Positions 37,179 to 46,261 of a stretch of 46,261 nucleotides of DNA are shown piece after piece. A program made the translations under genes and the position numbers. This stretch comes from Tateyamaria omphalii (GTDB taxonomy: Bacteria; Pseudomonadota; Alphaproteobacteria; Rhodobacterales; Rhodobacteraceae): positions 1 through 46,261 of the forward strand of contig NZ_CP019319.1 of assembly GCF_001969365.1 (NCBI RefSeq), in the 5' to 3' direction. Position 1 is the stretch's first letter; each line of letters opens with the position of its first letter. The notes under the pieces were generated by a model. That model did no database searches, was not told where the DNA came from, and saw only the letters and a program-made list of their open reading frames with translations.

Positions 37179-37460
37179 TCAGCCGTCGGATCCAGCCGCC
37201 TTGGTGACGACCAGCACCTCTTGCTGGCAGGTGGCCGAGGGCGCGTAGCCGCTGCCGGTGACGGTCACCATATCGCCGATGGCAAAGGCGCCGGGCAGAT
37301 GTGACAGCGCCACGGTCTTGCCCTCTGCGGTGCGGATCGCGGGGCAGGTCACGTTGGGCACGACCTCTCCGGTCAACACGATCATACCGCCCGCCATCAG
37401 CGCAACAAAGCCCTGGCTGGCCCGACGCCCGGGCGCTGCGAAAAAAGGGGGTTTGGACAT
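37179..37460 (-). CDS. Small hypothetical protein, possibly DUF5818-like
   Basis: A 93-aa protein starting MSKPPFFAAPGRR with a short hydrophobic stretch (GFVALMAGGMIVLTGEV). It continues with a small beta-rich domain: TCPAIRTAEGKTVAL, then AIGDMVTVTGSGY and SATCQQEVLVV. The pattern of 'CPAIR...GD.V.VTG....CQQ' resembles DUF5818 proteins. This is a weak, memory-based match. ATG 37460 is chosen; an upstream in-frame ATG at 37520 adds non-characteristic residues. The gene lies beside parS 2 on the opposite strand from parAB. No function is proposed. Confidence 0.55.
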   Translation of the reverse strand: MSKPPFFAAPGRRASQGFVALMAGGMIVLTGEVVPNVTCPAIRTAEGKTVALSHLPGAFAIGDMVTVTGSGYAPSATCQQEVLVVTKAAGSDG

Positions 37461-37719
37461 GACACTCACATGCGCTCCGAAACGGCTCATGCGCCCGGCA
37501 AAACCGGACCCGTGACCCACAGATGTTCAAAACCCTAACGAAGGACAGACAGCCGGGCAATGGGGGTATTCCAGACCGTGTTCACGGCGATGTTAGAGGT
37601 TGTCAGAATGATGAATTTTGCACTAACGTAGGGTCAATATCATTTTACTCTTTCGCTATTTTTTGAATTTCAGTGCGCGGAAGATATTGAATCCAAACGA
37701 TTTTTATGAGGTGGCAATT

Positions 37720-40700
37720 ATGAATGCTCCAATCAAAACTGTCCCGAATCCATTTGACGATTCCGTGGTCGATCCCGTCACGGACGCCCTGATCCCCGAA
37801 GGCGAAGCGCCCGATACGGCCCAAAGCGACATGCTTGCGAGCACGTTCGAAGAGATGTCGCCGCAAGAGCAGCGCACCTTTGTCGCAACCTCGGACGAGG
37901 CCCTGTTCCAGGCGCTGGGACAAAAGACGATCCAGGCCCTGCGCGACGCGTTCGGCGGTGCCGATACCAGCCATGACTGGTCGCAGGTCGCCGAAGGGCC
38001 GCAGCTGGTCCGGACCCAGGACATGGCGCGCGAACTCTTTGATTTCGACGACACGGTGCACGGTACGGACCGTGGTGTCGCAGCACCCGTTGGCCAGTTC
38101 TATCTGGCGGAGCCCTACGCCCCCGCAGCACAGGCAGCGGCCCCTGCCGCGACGCAAACGACCCTGCTGTCCGACATGCAGCTGTCGGACATCAATATCG
38201 GGCCGTCGGCGCATATGTCGCTGCCCACCGACACGCTGTTTTCGCAGCAATGGCACCTGAACCAGACGGTCGGCGGCCTGCTGGACCTGGGTGATCTGAG
38301 CACGATCTGGGACGAATATACCGGCGCCGGGGTCGAGGTGGTGATCGTCGATGACGCCATCCAGCGCACCCACCAGGATCTTGATGCGAACTATTCGTCC
38401 ACCAAGGACTGGGATTTCGACAACAATGACACCGACCCCAGCGGGGTCGACGGCCAGAACCACGGCACCGCGGTGGCGGGCATCATCGGGGCCAACCGCG
38501 ACGGTGTCGGCACCGTCGGTGTCGCCTATGACAGCACGATTTTCGGGTTCCAGGTCAACGGGTTCATTTCCGACACGTTCATGGAGCAGATCGAACTGTC
38601 GATCGACAATGCCTCGGGCGTGACCGAGACAGTGGGCGTGGACCGCACGGCCGACATCGTGAACATGAGCCTCGGCACCATGTTCGCCAGCAACTATTTC
38701 GACACGTTCCTGACGCAGTCGGTCATGGCCGCGGCCAACCAGGCGATTGACGAGGCGGCCGTGGTCGGCCGTGACGGTCTGGGCACCATCATGGTCAAAT
38801 CCGCGGGCAATTCGCGCCTGACCAACCCGTCCGAAGGGTCGGGCAACCAGGGCCATGACGCCAACGCGTCGTCCTGGAACGCCAATATCCACACCATTTC
38901 GGTGGCCGCCGTCGATCAGGACGGCGATGTGTCGATCTATTCAAGCCATGGCGCCAACATCCTGATTTCTGGCTTCGGCACCCCCTTTGCGGGCGAGGTG
39001 GTCACCACCGACCGCATGGGCAACGAGGGCTATAACCCCGGGGGCGGCAACCAGCCCGCCGACGTCAACTATACCGGCAGCTTCAACGGCACCTCTGCTG
39101 CGGCCCCGATGGTGTCGGGTGTCATTGCCCTGATGCTTGAGGCCAACAGCGAGCTGGGCTGGCGCGACGTGCAGGAGATCCTGGCCTATTCCGCGCGCCA
39201 TGTGGGCACGGCCATCGGGTCGGGCACATCCGGTTCCGAAGAATATGCCTGGGCCTTCAACGGCGCCAGCACCTGGAACGGGGGCGGTCTGCATTTTTCG
39301 AACGACTATGGCTTTGGCCTGGTCGACGCCTTTGCCGCCGTGCGCATGGCCGAGATGTGGACCACAGCCAACGGCGCCAACAAGACCAGCGCCAATGACA
39401 CGATCACCTTCAACGATGTGCTGAACGCGAGCCAGACCCTGACGGGCAGCAACATCGCCGACAGCTTTACCTTTACCCCGTCGTCCAATGTCGAGATCGA
39501 GCATGTCACGGTCGACATCAATTTCCTGCAATGGGACGATCTGGGCGATCTGGACATCGTGCTGATCGCGCCCGATGGCACGCGCATTCACCTGATCGAC
39601 AATGTCGGTGAAAACAGCGGCAATGCCACGGGCGGGTTCGGATCGGGCCGCTGGGAATTCACCTCGCCCGGCCTGATGGGCATGAACAGCACCGGCACCT
39701 GGACGCTGGAGCTGCGTGACCAGGACAGCTCTGTTGCCTCGCCCATCGTGATCAACGACATCGACATCCGCTTCCACGGCAAGGGGGACACGACCAACGA
39801 CCATTTCGTGTTCACCAACGAGTTTTCGGATTATGCCGGGTCGTCCACCCATGGCACCAATTTCAACGGCGGGACGGGCACCGACACGATCAACACCGTG
39901 GCCGTGACATCGGACGTGGTGATTGATCTGCTGACCAATTCCGGCACCATTGACGGTGTGGCGATCACCAATGCCAACATCGAACAGGTGTTCACCGGCG
40001 ACGGCAATGACGAGATCATCGGCGACAGTTTTAGCGTCTTGCTGGATGGGGGCCGTGGCAATGACACGATCACCGGCGGCATTGCCTCGGAAGAGATCAT
40101 TGGCGGGGCGGGCAACGACGTGTTGTCAGGTGGCGGCGGTGACGACACCGTGCGCGGCGGCGACGGCAACGACACGCTGATCGGTGGCGGGACGGGCACT
40201 GACCTGCTGCAAGGCGAGGACGGCAACGACACGTTCGAGTTCACCGCGGGCGACCATCGGGATGCGAACATTGATGGCGGCGACGGCAACGACAGGATCC
40301 TGTTGAGCGGCCTTGGCACCTTCAACTTTGACGGGGCCGGCCTGGCGCTGACCTCCATCGAGGAAATCGAGTTCAACGCCGACGTGAACGGCACCAAGAT
40401 CGCCAACTTCACGATCAAGGAGTTCGACAATATCATCGAGGTGCCGACCAACCTGCGGATCGACAGCAGCGGCGGCAATGTCGACATCCTGAACTTCAGC
40501 GTTGTCGGCGCGGTCTTTGCGACCATCGACTGGAGCGGCTGGATCTTCCAGAACTGGGACGACACCCTTGATGAGCTCAACATCACCCTGGGCGGGGCCG
40601 TCACCAATTTCACGGGCACTTCGGAGCGCGACAATATCGAAGGCGGCAGCAATGCCGAAACCATCAACGGTGACGATGACAACGACTACATCGATGGCAA

Positions 40701-42627
40701 TGCGGGTGACGACACCATCTTTGGCGGCGAGGGCAACGACACGCTCGAGGGCGGCAGCGGCGTCGACAGCCTGAACGGCGGCAACGGCGACGATGTGTTC
40801 GTGCAGTTCAACGGCTGGAGCGGCGGCGACACCTATAATGGTGGCGCGGGCACCGATACCTTCGACACGTCGGGCAACACAGCCTTCAACGTCGTTGCAA
40901 ACCTTGGTGCCGGCACCTGGTCCGGCGGCGGTGGCCCGGTGACGCTGATCTCGGTCGAGAACCTGATCGACACTGATGGCGATGGCGACCTGACCGGCTC
41001 GTCCGTCGCCAACCTCATTGATGGCGCCGGGGGCGACGACACGATCGACGGTGGCGGCGGCAACGACACGCTCTTTGGTCGTGAGGGCGACGATATGCTG
41101 GAGGGTGGCAGCGGCAACGACACCATGCGCGGCGGCGTCGGCAACGACACGCTGGATGGCGGGTTCGGCACCGACGACAACTTTGGTGGCAGCGGTGACG
41201 ACCTGATGTTCATGCGCTCCGGTGACGGTGTTGACAACTATGACGGCGGGTCGGGCACCGACACGGTCGATTTCACCGACACCAACATCGCTACTTTGGT
41301 CGATCTGATGGCCGGGGGGTGGCGCTTTGGAGCCGGCGCGCTGACCAATGACATGGTCAACGTCGAGAACCTGAACATGTCGGGTGGCGACGACACGGTG
41401 ACCGGGTCGAACGCGGCCAACGAGATCTATGGCCGGGGTGGGAACGACTCGCTCAACGGCATGGGTGGCGCGGACTATCTCAACGGCGAGAACGGCGACG
41501 ACACCGTCAACGGCGGCGACGGCGATGACGAGCTGCGCGGTGGCGCGGGCGTCGACCTGCTGATCGGGGGGGCTGGCAACGACAACATCCGCGGCGGCAA
41601 CGACGACGACACGCTGCGCGGCCAGGCCGGTCAGGACACCCTGACAGGCGGCAACGGCGTGGACTTCCTGCGGGGCGGCGCGGATGCCGACACGCTGGAC
41701 GGCGGCGCCGACACCGATACCGCGCAATACACCACCGACACCGCGGACCTGACCATCAACCTCGGGGCCGGGACCGGCCAGGGGGGCGATGCCCAAGGCG
41801 ACGTGCTGATCAGCATCGAGAACATCATCTCGGGCTCGGGCAATGATGATCTGATCGGCTCCAGCGCGGACAACATGCTGGAAGGCATGGACGGCAACGA
41901 CACGCTGCGCGGCGGGTCGGGCGAGGACACGCTGATCGGCGGCAACGGCGACGACGTGCTGGCCGGTGGCGGCGGGGATGACAGCGTCCGGGGCGGCAAT
42001 GGCCGTGACCAGATCAGCGGTCGCGACGGGGCCGACACCCTGAACGGCGGCAACGATGTCGATACGCTGCAATACCAGAGCGACACCGTCGGCGTGAACA
42101 TCCACCTGGGCAACAACACCGCCAGCGGTGGCGAGGCTGCGGGCGATGTCATCTCGAACTTCGAGAATGTCACGGGCGGCAGCGGCAACGACATCCTGAC
42201 CGGATCCGATGTCCGCAACGTGCTGGTGGGCGGCCTGGGCGACGACCAGCTGCGCGGCGGCAACGGCAATGACGTGCTGGTGGGCGAGAAGGGCGACGAC
42301 TTCCTTGCAGGTGGCAACGGCAATGACACGCTCAAGGGCAGCAACGGCGACGACACGCTCAAGGGCGGGGCGGGCAACGACGTGCTGCGCGGCTCGAACG
42401 GCGAGGACGTGTTCATCTTTGGCGCCGGGTCGGATGACGACAGGCTGGTCAAGTTCGAAACCGGCATCGACACGGTGCGCATCGAGGGGCTGACACAGGC
42501 CGACGTGTCGTTCTCGAATGCGGGCGGTGGCAACACGCTGATGACGCTCAGCACGGGCGACACGGTGCTGTTCACCGACATATCCGTGGGCGATCTGAAC
42601 ACGTTCGACGACTTCGTCTTCGTCTAG
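37720..42627 (+). CDS. Subtilase (S8) with P-domain and long RTX region, secreted
   Basis: A 1,635-aa secreted serine protease. The kexin-like catalytic domain has D211 (VVIVDDAIQRTHQDL), H248 (DGQNHGTAVAGI) and S459 (NGTSAAAPMVSGV). A proprotein-convertase P-domain follows (about 565-690, with DLDIVLIAPDGT and GTWTLELRD). RTX nonapeptides occupy about 700-1560, interrupted near 850-960 by a beta-rich non-RTX segment. The C-terminal 75 residues end TFDDFVFV, the shared secretion module. ATG 37720 has a GAGGTGG ribosome site; a TTG at 37663 is in frame but weaker. No signal peptide; about 190 acidic N-terminal residues may be a propeptide. It precedes two RTX paralogues on the same strand. Confidence 0.93.
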   Translation: MNAPIKTVPNPFDDSVVDPVTDALIPEGEAPDTAQSDMLASTFEEMSPQEQRTFVATSDEALFQALGQKTIQALRDAFGGADTSHDWSQVAEGPQLVRTQDMARELFDFDDTVHGTDRGVAAPVGQFYLAEPYAPAAQAAAPAATQTTLLSDMQLSDINIGPSAHMSLPTDTLFSQQWHLNQTVGGLLDLGDLSTIWDEYTGAGVEVVIVDDAIQRTHQDLDANYSSTKDWDFDNNDTDPSGVDGQNHGTAVAGIIGANRDGVGTVGVAYDSTIFGFQVNGFISDTFMEQIELSIDNASGVTETVGVDRTADIVNMSLGTMFASNYFDTFLTQSVMAAANQAIDEAAVVGRDGLGTIMVKSAGNSRLTNPSEGSGNQGHDANASSWNANIHTISVAAVDQDGDVSIYSSHGANILISGFGTPFAGEVVTTDRMGNEGYNPGGGNQPADVNYTGSFNGTSAAAPMVSGVIALMLEANSELGWRDVQEILAYSARHVGTAIGSGTSGSEEYAWAFNGASTWNGGGLHFSNDYGFGLVDAFAAVRMAEMWTTANGANKTSANDTITFNDVLNASQTLTGSNIADSFTFTPSSNVEIEHVTVDINFLQWDDLGDLDIVLIAPDGTRIHLIDNVGENSGNATGGFGSGRWEFTSPGLMGMNSTGTWTLELRDQDSSVASPIVINDIDIRFHGKGDTTNDHFVFTNEFSDYAGSSTHGTNFNGGTGTDTINTVAVTSDVVIDLLTNSGTIDGVAITNANIEQVFTGDGNDEIIGDSFSVLLDGGRGNDTITGGIASEEIIGGAGNDVLSGGGGDDTVRGGDGNDTLIGGGTGTDLLQGEDGNDTFEFTAGDHRDANIDGGDGNDRILLSGLGTFNFDGAGLALTSIEEIEFNADVNGTKIANFTIKEFDNIIEVPTNLRIDSSGGNVDILNFSVVGAVFATIDWSGWIFQNWDDTLDELNITLGGAVTNFTGTSERDNIEGGSNAETINGDDDNDYIDGNAGDDTIFGGEGNDTLEGGSGVDSLNGGNGDDVFVQFNGWSGGDTYNGGAGTDTFDTSGNTAFNVVANLGAGTWSGGGGPVTLISVENLIDTDGDGDLTGSSVANLIDGAGGDDTIDGGGGNDTLFGREGDDMLEGGSGNDTMRGGVGNDTLDGGFGTDDNFGGSGDDLMFMRSGDGVDNYDGGSGTDTVDFTDTNIATLVDLMAGGWRFGAGALTNDMVNVENLNMSGGDDTVTGSNAANEIYGRGGNDSLNGMGGADYLNGENGDDTVNGGDGDDELRGGAGVDLLIGGAGNDNIRGGNDDDTLRGQAGQDTLTGGNGVDFLRGGADADTLDGGADTDTAQYTTDTADLTINLGAGTGQGGDAQGDVLISIENIISGSGNDDLIGSSADNMLEGMDGNDTLRGGSGEDTLIGGNGDDVLAGGGGDDSVRGGNGRDQISGRDGADTLNGGNDVDTLQYQSDTVGVNIHLGNNTASGGEAAGDVISNFENVTGGSGNDILTGSDVRNVLVGGLGDDQLRGGNGNDVLVGEKGDDFLAGGNGNDTLKGSNGDDTLKGGAGNDVLRGSNGEDVFIFGAGSDDDRLVKFETGIDTVRIEGLTQADVSFSNAGGGNTLMTLSTGDTVLFTDISVGDLNTFDDFVFV

Positions 42628-42668
42628 CGACAGGCGGGGCGCGTCCCAAATATTTTGCGACGATGCAG

Positions 42669-42693
42669 CGGGCGGCGGAGAGCCGCCCGTTTT
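42669..42693 (+). terminator. Rho-independent terminator after the subtilase gene
   Basis: CGGGCGGC, loop GGAGA, GCCGCCCG, then four T. It lies 42 bp after the stop codon. The T-run is short but the 8-bp GC stem is perfect. Confidence 0.75.
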
Positions 42694-42792
42694 GCGTGTA
42701 TGGGCAAAATTTTGCTGGCTGTTTCGGGCGGCTTTCCCTCTACTCGGAGGCAAGGATTTTCACCCCTCAAAGCTTTTGCCTGGAGGTATTGA

Positions 42793-44133
42793 ATGCCCCA
42801 TCTGCCACTTTTTCACGACATTTCACTGGTGCCGCGCCTGGACGGGCCGTTCATGGTCTCATTCTCGGCCGTGGCGGTACAGAACTCGTTCAACATCATC
42901 GAGGGGGGCCCGGGCGACGATTCGCTGCCCGGCACGGACAATCCAGACAAGATTTTCGGTGGTGCGGGCGATGATACGATCCTCGGGGGGGGCGGCAAAG
43001 ACATCCTGCGGGGACAGGCCGGCAATGACAGCATTCTGGGCGGGGATGGCAATGACACCCTTGTAGGTGGTGCCAACAACGACCTGCTGGAGGGAGGTGC
43101 GGGGCGGGACAGGTTCTCTGGCGGCGGGGGATCTGACGTCATTTCCGGCGGGGACGGCATCGATACGGCGATCTACATCGACGAAGTGCAGAGCATGACC
43201 ATCAGTCTTGGCATGGGCACCGGTCTTGGTGGCATCGCGCAGGGCGACCTGCTGATCAGCATCGAGAACCTGATCGGAGGCCGGGGCAGTGACAGCCTGA
43301 TCGGGTCCGTCGGCATCAACAATTACATTGATGGCAATTTCGGCAATGACACCATCAAGGCAGGCCCGGGCAACGACACCCTGATCGGCAGCCGTGGCGA
43401 TGACTTCCTGGCCGGGGGCTCAGGAGATGACTTTATAAAGGGCGGTCTGGGCCGTGACGAGTTGAAGGGTGGGATCGGCAACGACACCCTGAACGGCGGT
43501 CTCGATCTCGACACGCTGATCTACAACAACGACACCGTGGGCGTGACCGTGAACCTGGGCCTCAACACCGCCACCGGGGGCGAGGCCACGGGCGACGTGA
43601 TCGCGAATATCGAGAACGTCACGGGCGGCAGCGGCGATGACCTGCTGATCGGGTCGGCCCTGCGCAACACGCTGGTGGGCGGGATTGGCGACGACACCCT
43701 GGAGGGCGGCGGCAACAGGGACAGGCTGGACGGCGGCAGCGGCAACGATTCCCTGTTCGGTGGCGATGGCCAGGACACCGTTTTCGCCGGTCTGGGCAAT
43801 GACGTCCTGATCGGTGGCGACGGCAATGACTCGCTCTATGGCGAGAATGGGGATGACACCCTGGATGGCGGTTTAGGCGATGATCGCATGTTCGGGTCGA
43901 GGGGGGCGGATGTGTTCCTCTTCAGGCCCGGGTCGGGCCAGGACACGGTGTTCGGTTTCCGCGCCAATGTGGACACGGTCCGCATCGAGGGGCTGACCCA
44001 GGCCGATGTCACGTTTTCCCCGACGCCGTTCGGCGCAAGTACCGTGATGACCCTGAGCACGGGCGACACGGTGCGCTTTGGCCAAATAACCGTCGAGGAG
44101 CTGAACACGTTCGACGACTTCGTCTTTGTCTAG
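42793..44133 (+). CDS. RTX calcium-binding protein, paralogue 1
   Basis: A 446-aa protein made almost entirely of RTX nonapeptide rows after a 35-residue N-terminus (MPHLPLFHDISLVPRL). No enzymatic domain is visible. [12 protein letters not shown] entry segment is shared with the next gene. The last 75 residues ([14 protein letters not shown] ... [13 protein letters not shown] ... FDDFVFV) are the shared secretion module. A strong GGAGG ribosome site lies 7 bp before the ATG. It is expected to be exported by a type I system encoded elsewhere and to fold on calcium at the surface; adhesion or matrix structure is inferred. Confidence 0.88.
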   Translation: MPHLPLFHDISLVPRLDGPFMVSFSAVAVQNSFNIIEGGPGDDSLPGTDNPDKIFGGAGDDTILGGGGKDILRGQAGNDSILGGDGNDTLVGGANNDLLEGGAGRDRFSGGGGSDVISGGDGIDTAIYIDEVQSMTISLGMGTGLGGIAQGDLLISIENLIGGRGSDSLIGSVGINNYIDGNFGNDTIKAGPGNDTLIGSRGDDFLAGGSGDDFIKGGLGRDELKGGIGNDTLNGGLDLDTLIYNNDTVGVTVNLGLNTATGGEATGDVIANIENVTGGSGDDLLIGSALRNTLVGGIGDDTLEGGGNRDRLDGGSGNDSLFGGDGQDTVFAGLGNDVLIGGDGNDSLYGENGDDTLDGGLGDDRMFGSRGADVFLFRPGSGQDTVFGFRANVDTVRIEGLTQADVTFSPTPFGASTVMTLSTGDTVRFGQITVEELNTFDDFVFV

Positions 44134-44150
44134 GCTGCGGACGCGCGCCA

Positions 44151-44178
44151 TGCCCTCTATGCGAGGGCAGGAATTTTT
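44151..44178 (+). terminator. Hairpin with T-run between the RTX paralogues
   Basis: TGCCCTC, loop TATGC, GAGGGCA, then GGAATTTTT. It could terminate paralogue 1 or form part of paralogue 2's leader; a related sequence with a weaker stem (CCCTCTACTCGGAGG) precedes paralogue 1, so it belongs to a duplicated leader. Confidence 0.55.
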
Positions 44179-44209
44179 AACTGTCACAGACTTTGTCTGG
44201 ACCTATTGA

Positions 44210-45568
44210 ATGTCTGATCTCCCCCTCTCGCGCTTTGTCTTTGACCCGCTTCACGACAGCCCGCTGCTGCCGGATCTCGCGTGGCCTGTCTCGGCCGCAT
44301 TGTCAGCCGAGGCGGTGCCGCCTGCGCTCGACGTCATCATCGGCGGGCCGGGCGACGATTCGCTGCCCGGCACGGCCGGGGCCGACAACATGTCGGGGGG
44401 TGCGGGCGACGACACCCTGGAGGGCGGTGACGGCAACGACACCCTGCGGGGCGAGGCGGGCAATGACAGTCTTCTGGGAGAGGCGGGCAACGATACCGTT
44501 CTGGGCGGCGGGGGTGACGACATCCTGCAGGGCGGCGCCGGTCGGGACCTGCTCTCTGGCGGGTCGGGGGCCGATACAATGTCCGGCGGGGATGGCAGCG
44601 ACACGGTGCTCTACATCTTCGAGACGGATGACCTGATCATCAACCTGACCATGGGTGCGGGATTTGGCGGCAGGGCACAGGGCGATGTGCTGATCGACAT
44701 CGAGAATATCCGCGCGGGCGCGGGCAATGACAGCCTGATCGGCACCAGCGGCGACAATCGCATCGAGGGCAATGACGGGGCGGACACCCTCAAGGGAGGG
44801 GGTGGCGACGACACGCTTGTCGGCGGCAGCGGCGCAGACGAGCTGGCCGGTGGCGCGGGCGATGACAGCATCCGGGGCGGTCTGGGCGAGGACAACATCA
44901 AGGGCGGCGCCGGGGCCGACACGCTGAATGGCGGCCAGGATGTCGACACGCTGCTGTATCAGAACGACAGTGTGGGCGTGGCCTTGCATCTGGGCAAGAA
45001 CAGCGCCAGCGGCGGCGAGGCCGCGGGCGACGTGATCTCGAATTTCGAGAATGCCAGGGGCGGCAGCGGCGACGACACCCTGACCGGGTCCGGTGAGGAC
45101 AATAGGCTGGCGGGGGGCGATGGCGACGACCAGCTGCGCGGCGGGGCCGGTCGCGACACGTTGAGCGGCGAGGACGGCGACGATTACATGGCCGGCGGCA
45201 AGGACGACGACTCGCTTCGGGGCGGCGAGGGCGACGACGTTCTGATCGGGGGTGACGGCAATGATTTCCTGGCCGGCGAAAACGGTGACAACACCTTCAT
45301 CGGCGGTGCTGGCGATGACTATCTGACCGGCTTTCAAGGCGACTCGGACGTGTTCGTCTTTGGCCCCGGGTCGGGCCATGACACAATGTTCGCTTTCAGA
45401 CCCAATTTTGACCTGATCCGGATCGAGGGGCTGACCCAGGCCGACATCACGTTCTCGGACCCGGGGGGACCTGACACGCTGATGACCCTCAGCACCGGCG
45501 ATACGGTGCTGTTGCGCAACACGAAGCCGTATGAGGTGGAAGACTTCGATCCCTTTGTGTTTGTGTGA
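44210..45568 (+). CDS. RTX calcium-binding protein, paralogue 2
   Basis: A 452-aa paralogue of the preceding protein: a 40-residue N-terminus ([16 protein letters not shown]), the same [11 protein letters not shown] entry segment, RTX rows throughout, and the shared C-terminal module ([15 protein letters not shown] ... [13 protein letters not shown] ... FDPFVFV). The leader resembles that of paralogue 1, but its Shine-Dalgarno has changed from GGAGG to GGACC, so expression may be lower. No enzymatic domain. A 15-bp palindrome (GATCAGG-G-CCTGATC, 45567-45581) overlaps the stop codon. Confidence 0.88.
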   Translation: MSDLPLSRFVFDPLHDSPLLPDLAWPVSAALSAEAVPPALDVIIGGPGDDSLPGTAGADNMSGGAGDDTLEGGDGNDTLRGEAGNDSLLGEAGNDTVLGGGGDDILQGGAGRDLLSGGSGADTMSGGDGSDTVLYIFETDDLIINLTMGAGFGGRAQGDVLIDIENIRAGAGNDSLIGTSGDNRIEGNDGADTLKGGGGDDTLVGGSGADELAGGAGDDSIRGGLGEDNIKGGAGADTLNGGQDVDTLLYQNDSVGVALHLGKNSASGGEAAGDVISNFENARGGSGDDTLTGSGEDNRLAGGDGDDQLRGGAGRDTLSGEDGDDYMAGGKDDDSLRGGEGDDVLIGGDGNDFLAGENGDNTFIGGAGDDYLTGFQGDSDVFVFGPGSGHDTMFAFRPNFDLIRIEGLTQADITFSDPGGPDTLMTLSTGDTVLLRNTKPYEVEDFDPFVFV

Positions 45569-45765
45569 TCAGGGCCTGATCTAGGTTTCATCCGGCGTGG
45601 GCAATATTCTGCCGCGTATGCGCAGTTTCAAATCATTCGTTTTGCATATCGGCATCAAAATTCTACTGATTGCCTGAAAAGGGAAATTGCCGTTTCGGTG
45701 CCACAATTGTTCTGTATAGGAAGGGCGAAACCGAATTCCCCCTGTTTGCCTGAACGAGAAGCCCA

Positions 45766-46261
45766 ATGTGCCTGACCTGTATTCAACTTGATCCCTTTGA
45801 CCTTCAGGACGTGAAAGACCTGATGCATTCCGGCCCCGTCGCGCCCATGCCCGCGATCCTGCCCTGGCCCGGTGCGCCGATCATTCCCGTGGATCCTGCC
45901 GAAACATCCGAAGAGCCCGATACGCTGTCGCAGGTTCTGGACAGCAACAATGTCGAGGATCTGGCGGAGGTCGAGGACGTCACCGCACTGGACGGTATGG
46001 AGAATGTCGGCGCGGTTCTGACCGGCGCGCTCGAGACGCTGCAGGCGGGTCTGCTGGAGCAGATGGACGCTGCGGGCGCGGGGGCAGGGGGCACGCAGCC
46101 CGATGACGGCCCCGCCGTGGCGATGGACGTGTCGACCGCTGTGGTGGTGTCGAGCGGCAGCCCGATCATCGACGGGGTGCTTTATTCCCGGCGCTGGACC
46201 ATGGACACGATCACCTACAGCTTCCCCGATGAGGCATCCGATTACGAGGCGAACTATCCCC
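45766..46261 (+). CDS. Serralysin-type (M10) metalloprotease, N-terminal part (continues at base 1)
   Basis: The first 165 codons of a gene that runs off the right edge. It starts MCLTCIQLDPFDLQDV, has an acidic low-complexity propeptide-like region (about residues 40-120), then GVLYSRRWTMDTITYSFPD and ASDYEANYP, the start of the M10 catalytic domain. The last base (C) plus bases 1-2 (GC) make an Arg codon and the frame continues exactly into the protease at 3-1919, giving 804 aa. No clear Shine-Dalgarno and no signal peptide. The 197-bp gap before it is AT-rich and probably carries the promoter. Confidence 0.88.
   Translation, partial: MCLTCIQLDPFDLQDVKDLMHSGPVAPMPAILPWPGAPIIPVDPAETSEEPDTLSQVLDSNNVEDLAEVEDVTALDGMENVGAVLTGALETLQAGLLEQMDAAGAGAGGTQPDDGPAVAMDVSTAVVVSSGSPIIDGVLYSRRWTMDTITYSFPDEASDYEANYP

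Noticed and set aside
40126..42753. An 875-codon minus-strand open frame
   Set aside because: Antisense shadow of the RTX repeats: the VVAVAAxxRVVA pattern is the reverse complement of the GGxGND repeat.
45567..45581. Palindrome at the end of the last RTX gene as a terminator
   Set aside because: GATCAGG-G-CCTGATC is a perfect palindrome but has almost no loop and no T-run.

Overview
The window reads as a complete circular plasmid of 46,261 bp, cut open inside one gene, from a marine alphaproteobacterium of the Roseobacter group (Rhodobacteraceae). The DNA is GC-rich with strong GC codon bias. The replication module is an RPA-family initiator divergent from parAB. The cargo (dTDP-rhamnose operon, capsule-type exporter, RTX proteins) matches what is known of RepA-type roseobacter 'biofilm plasmids'. 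The circular reading rests on the edges: the right edge holds the N-terminus of a serralysin (M10) protease and the left edge the rest, and they join in frame (496 + 1919 nt = 805 codons).

Layout. (1) 45766 to 1919 across the join: secreted M10-RTX protease. (2) 2143-10926, plus strand: a three-domain glycosyltransferase, a sulfotransferase-acetyltransferase fusion, two further sulfotransferases and manC (GDP-mannose). (3) 11127-11714, minus: an orphan membrane protein resembling part of cytochrome oxidase subunit I. (4) 11930-15318: UDP-glucuronate epimerase, UDP-glucose dehydrogenase and a GT2 glycosyltransferase. (5) 15506-20547: a 1,364-aa RTX protein with 97-residue tandem repeats, and an Stf0-type sulfotransferase. 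(6) 20593-23584: ABC capsule exporter kpsT, kpsE (minus) and divergent kpsM (plus). (7) 23597-31376, minus: operon rfbC-rfbB-sulfotransferase-rfbD-rfbA-glycosyltransferase-sulfotransferase. (8) 31649-33067: DUF2793 surface/tail-fibre-like protein. (9) 33173-37159: repA, an iteron origin, parA, parB and two parS palindromes. (10) 37179-37460: small hypothetical gene. (11) 37720-45568: subtilase-P-domain-RTX protease and two tandem RTX paralogues.

Together the genes encode three sugar-nucleotide routes (dTDP-rhamnose, GDP-mannose, UDP-glucuronate/galacturonate), three glycosyltransferase proteins, six sulfotransferases and an inner-membrane ABC exporter. The likely product is a sulfated acidic surface polysaccharide, accompanied by five large calcium-binding secreted proteins. 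I saw no type I secretion system, PAPS synthesis genes, outer-membrane capsule channel, conjugation genes or toxin-antitoxin pair; the first three would have to come from the chromosome.

Four genes are broken by single-base frameshifts at six places. Every one is repaired by adding one G or C to a run of four or more G/C, so they look like homopolymer undercalls rather than true pseudogenes. I annotate these genes at full length.
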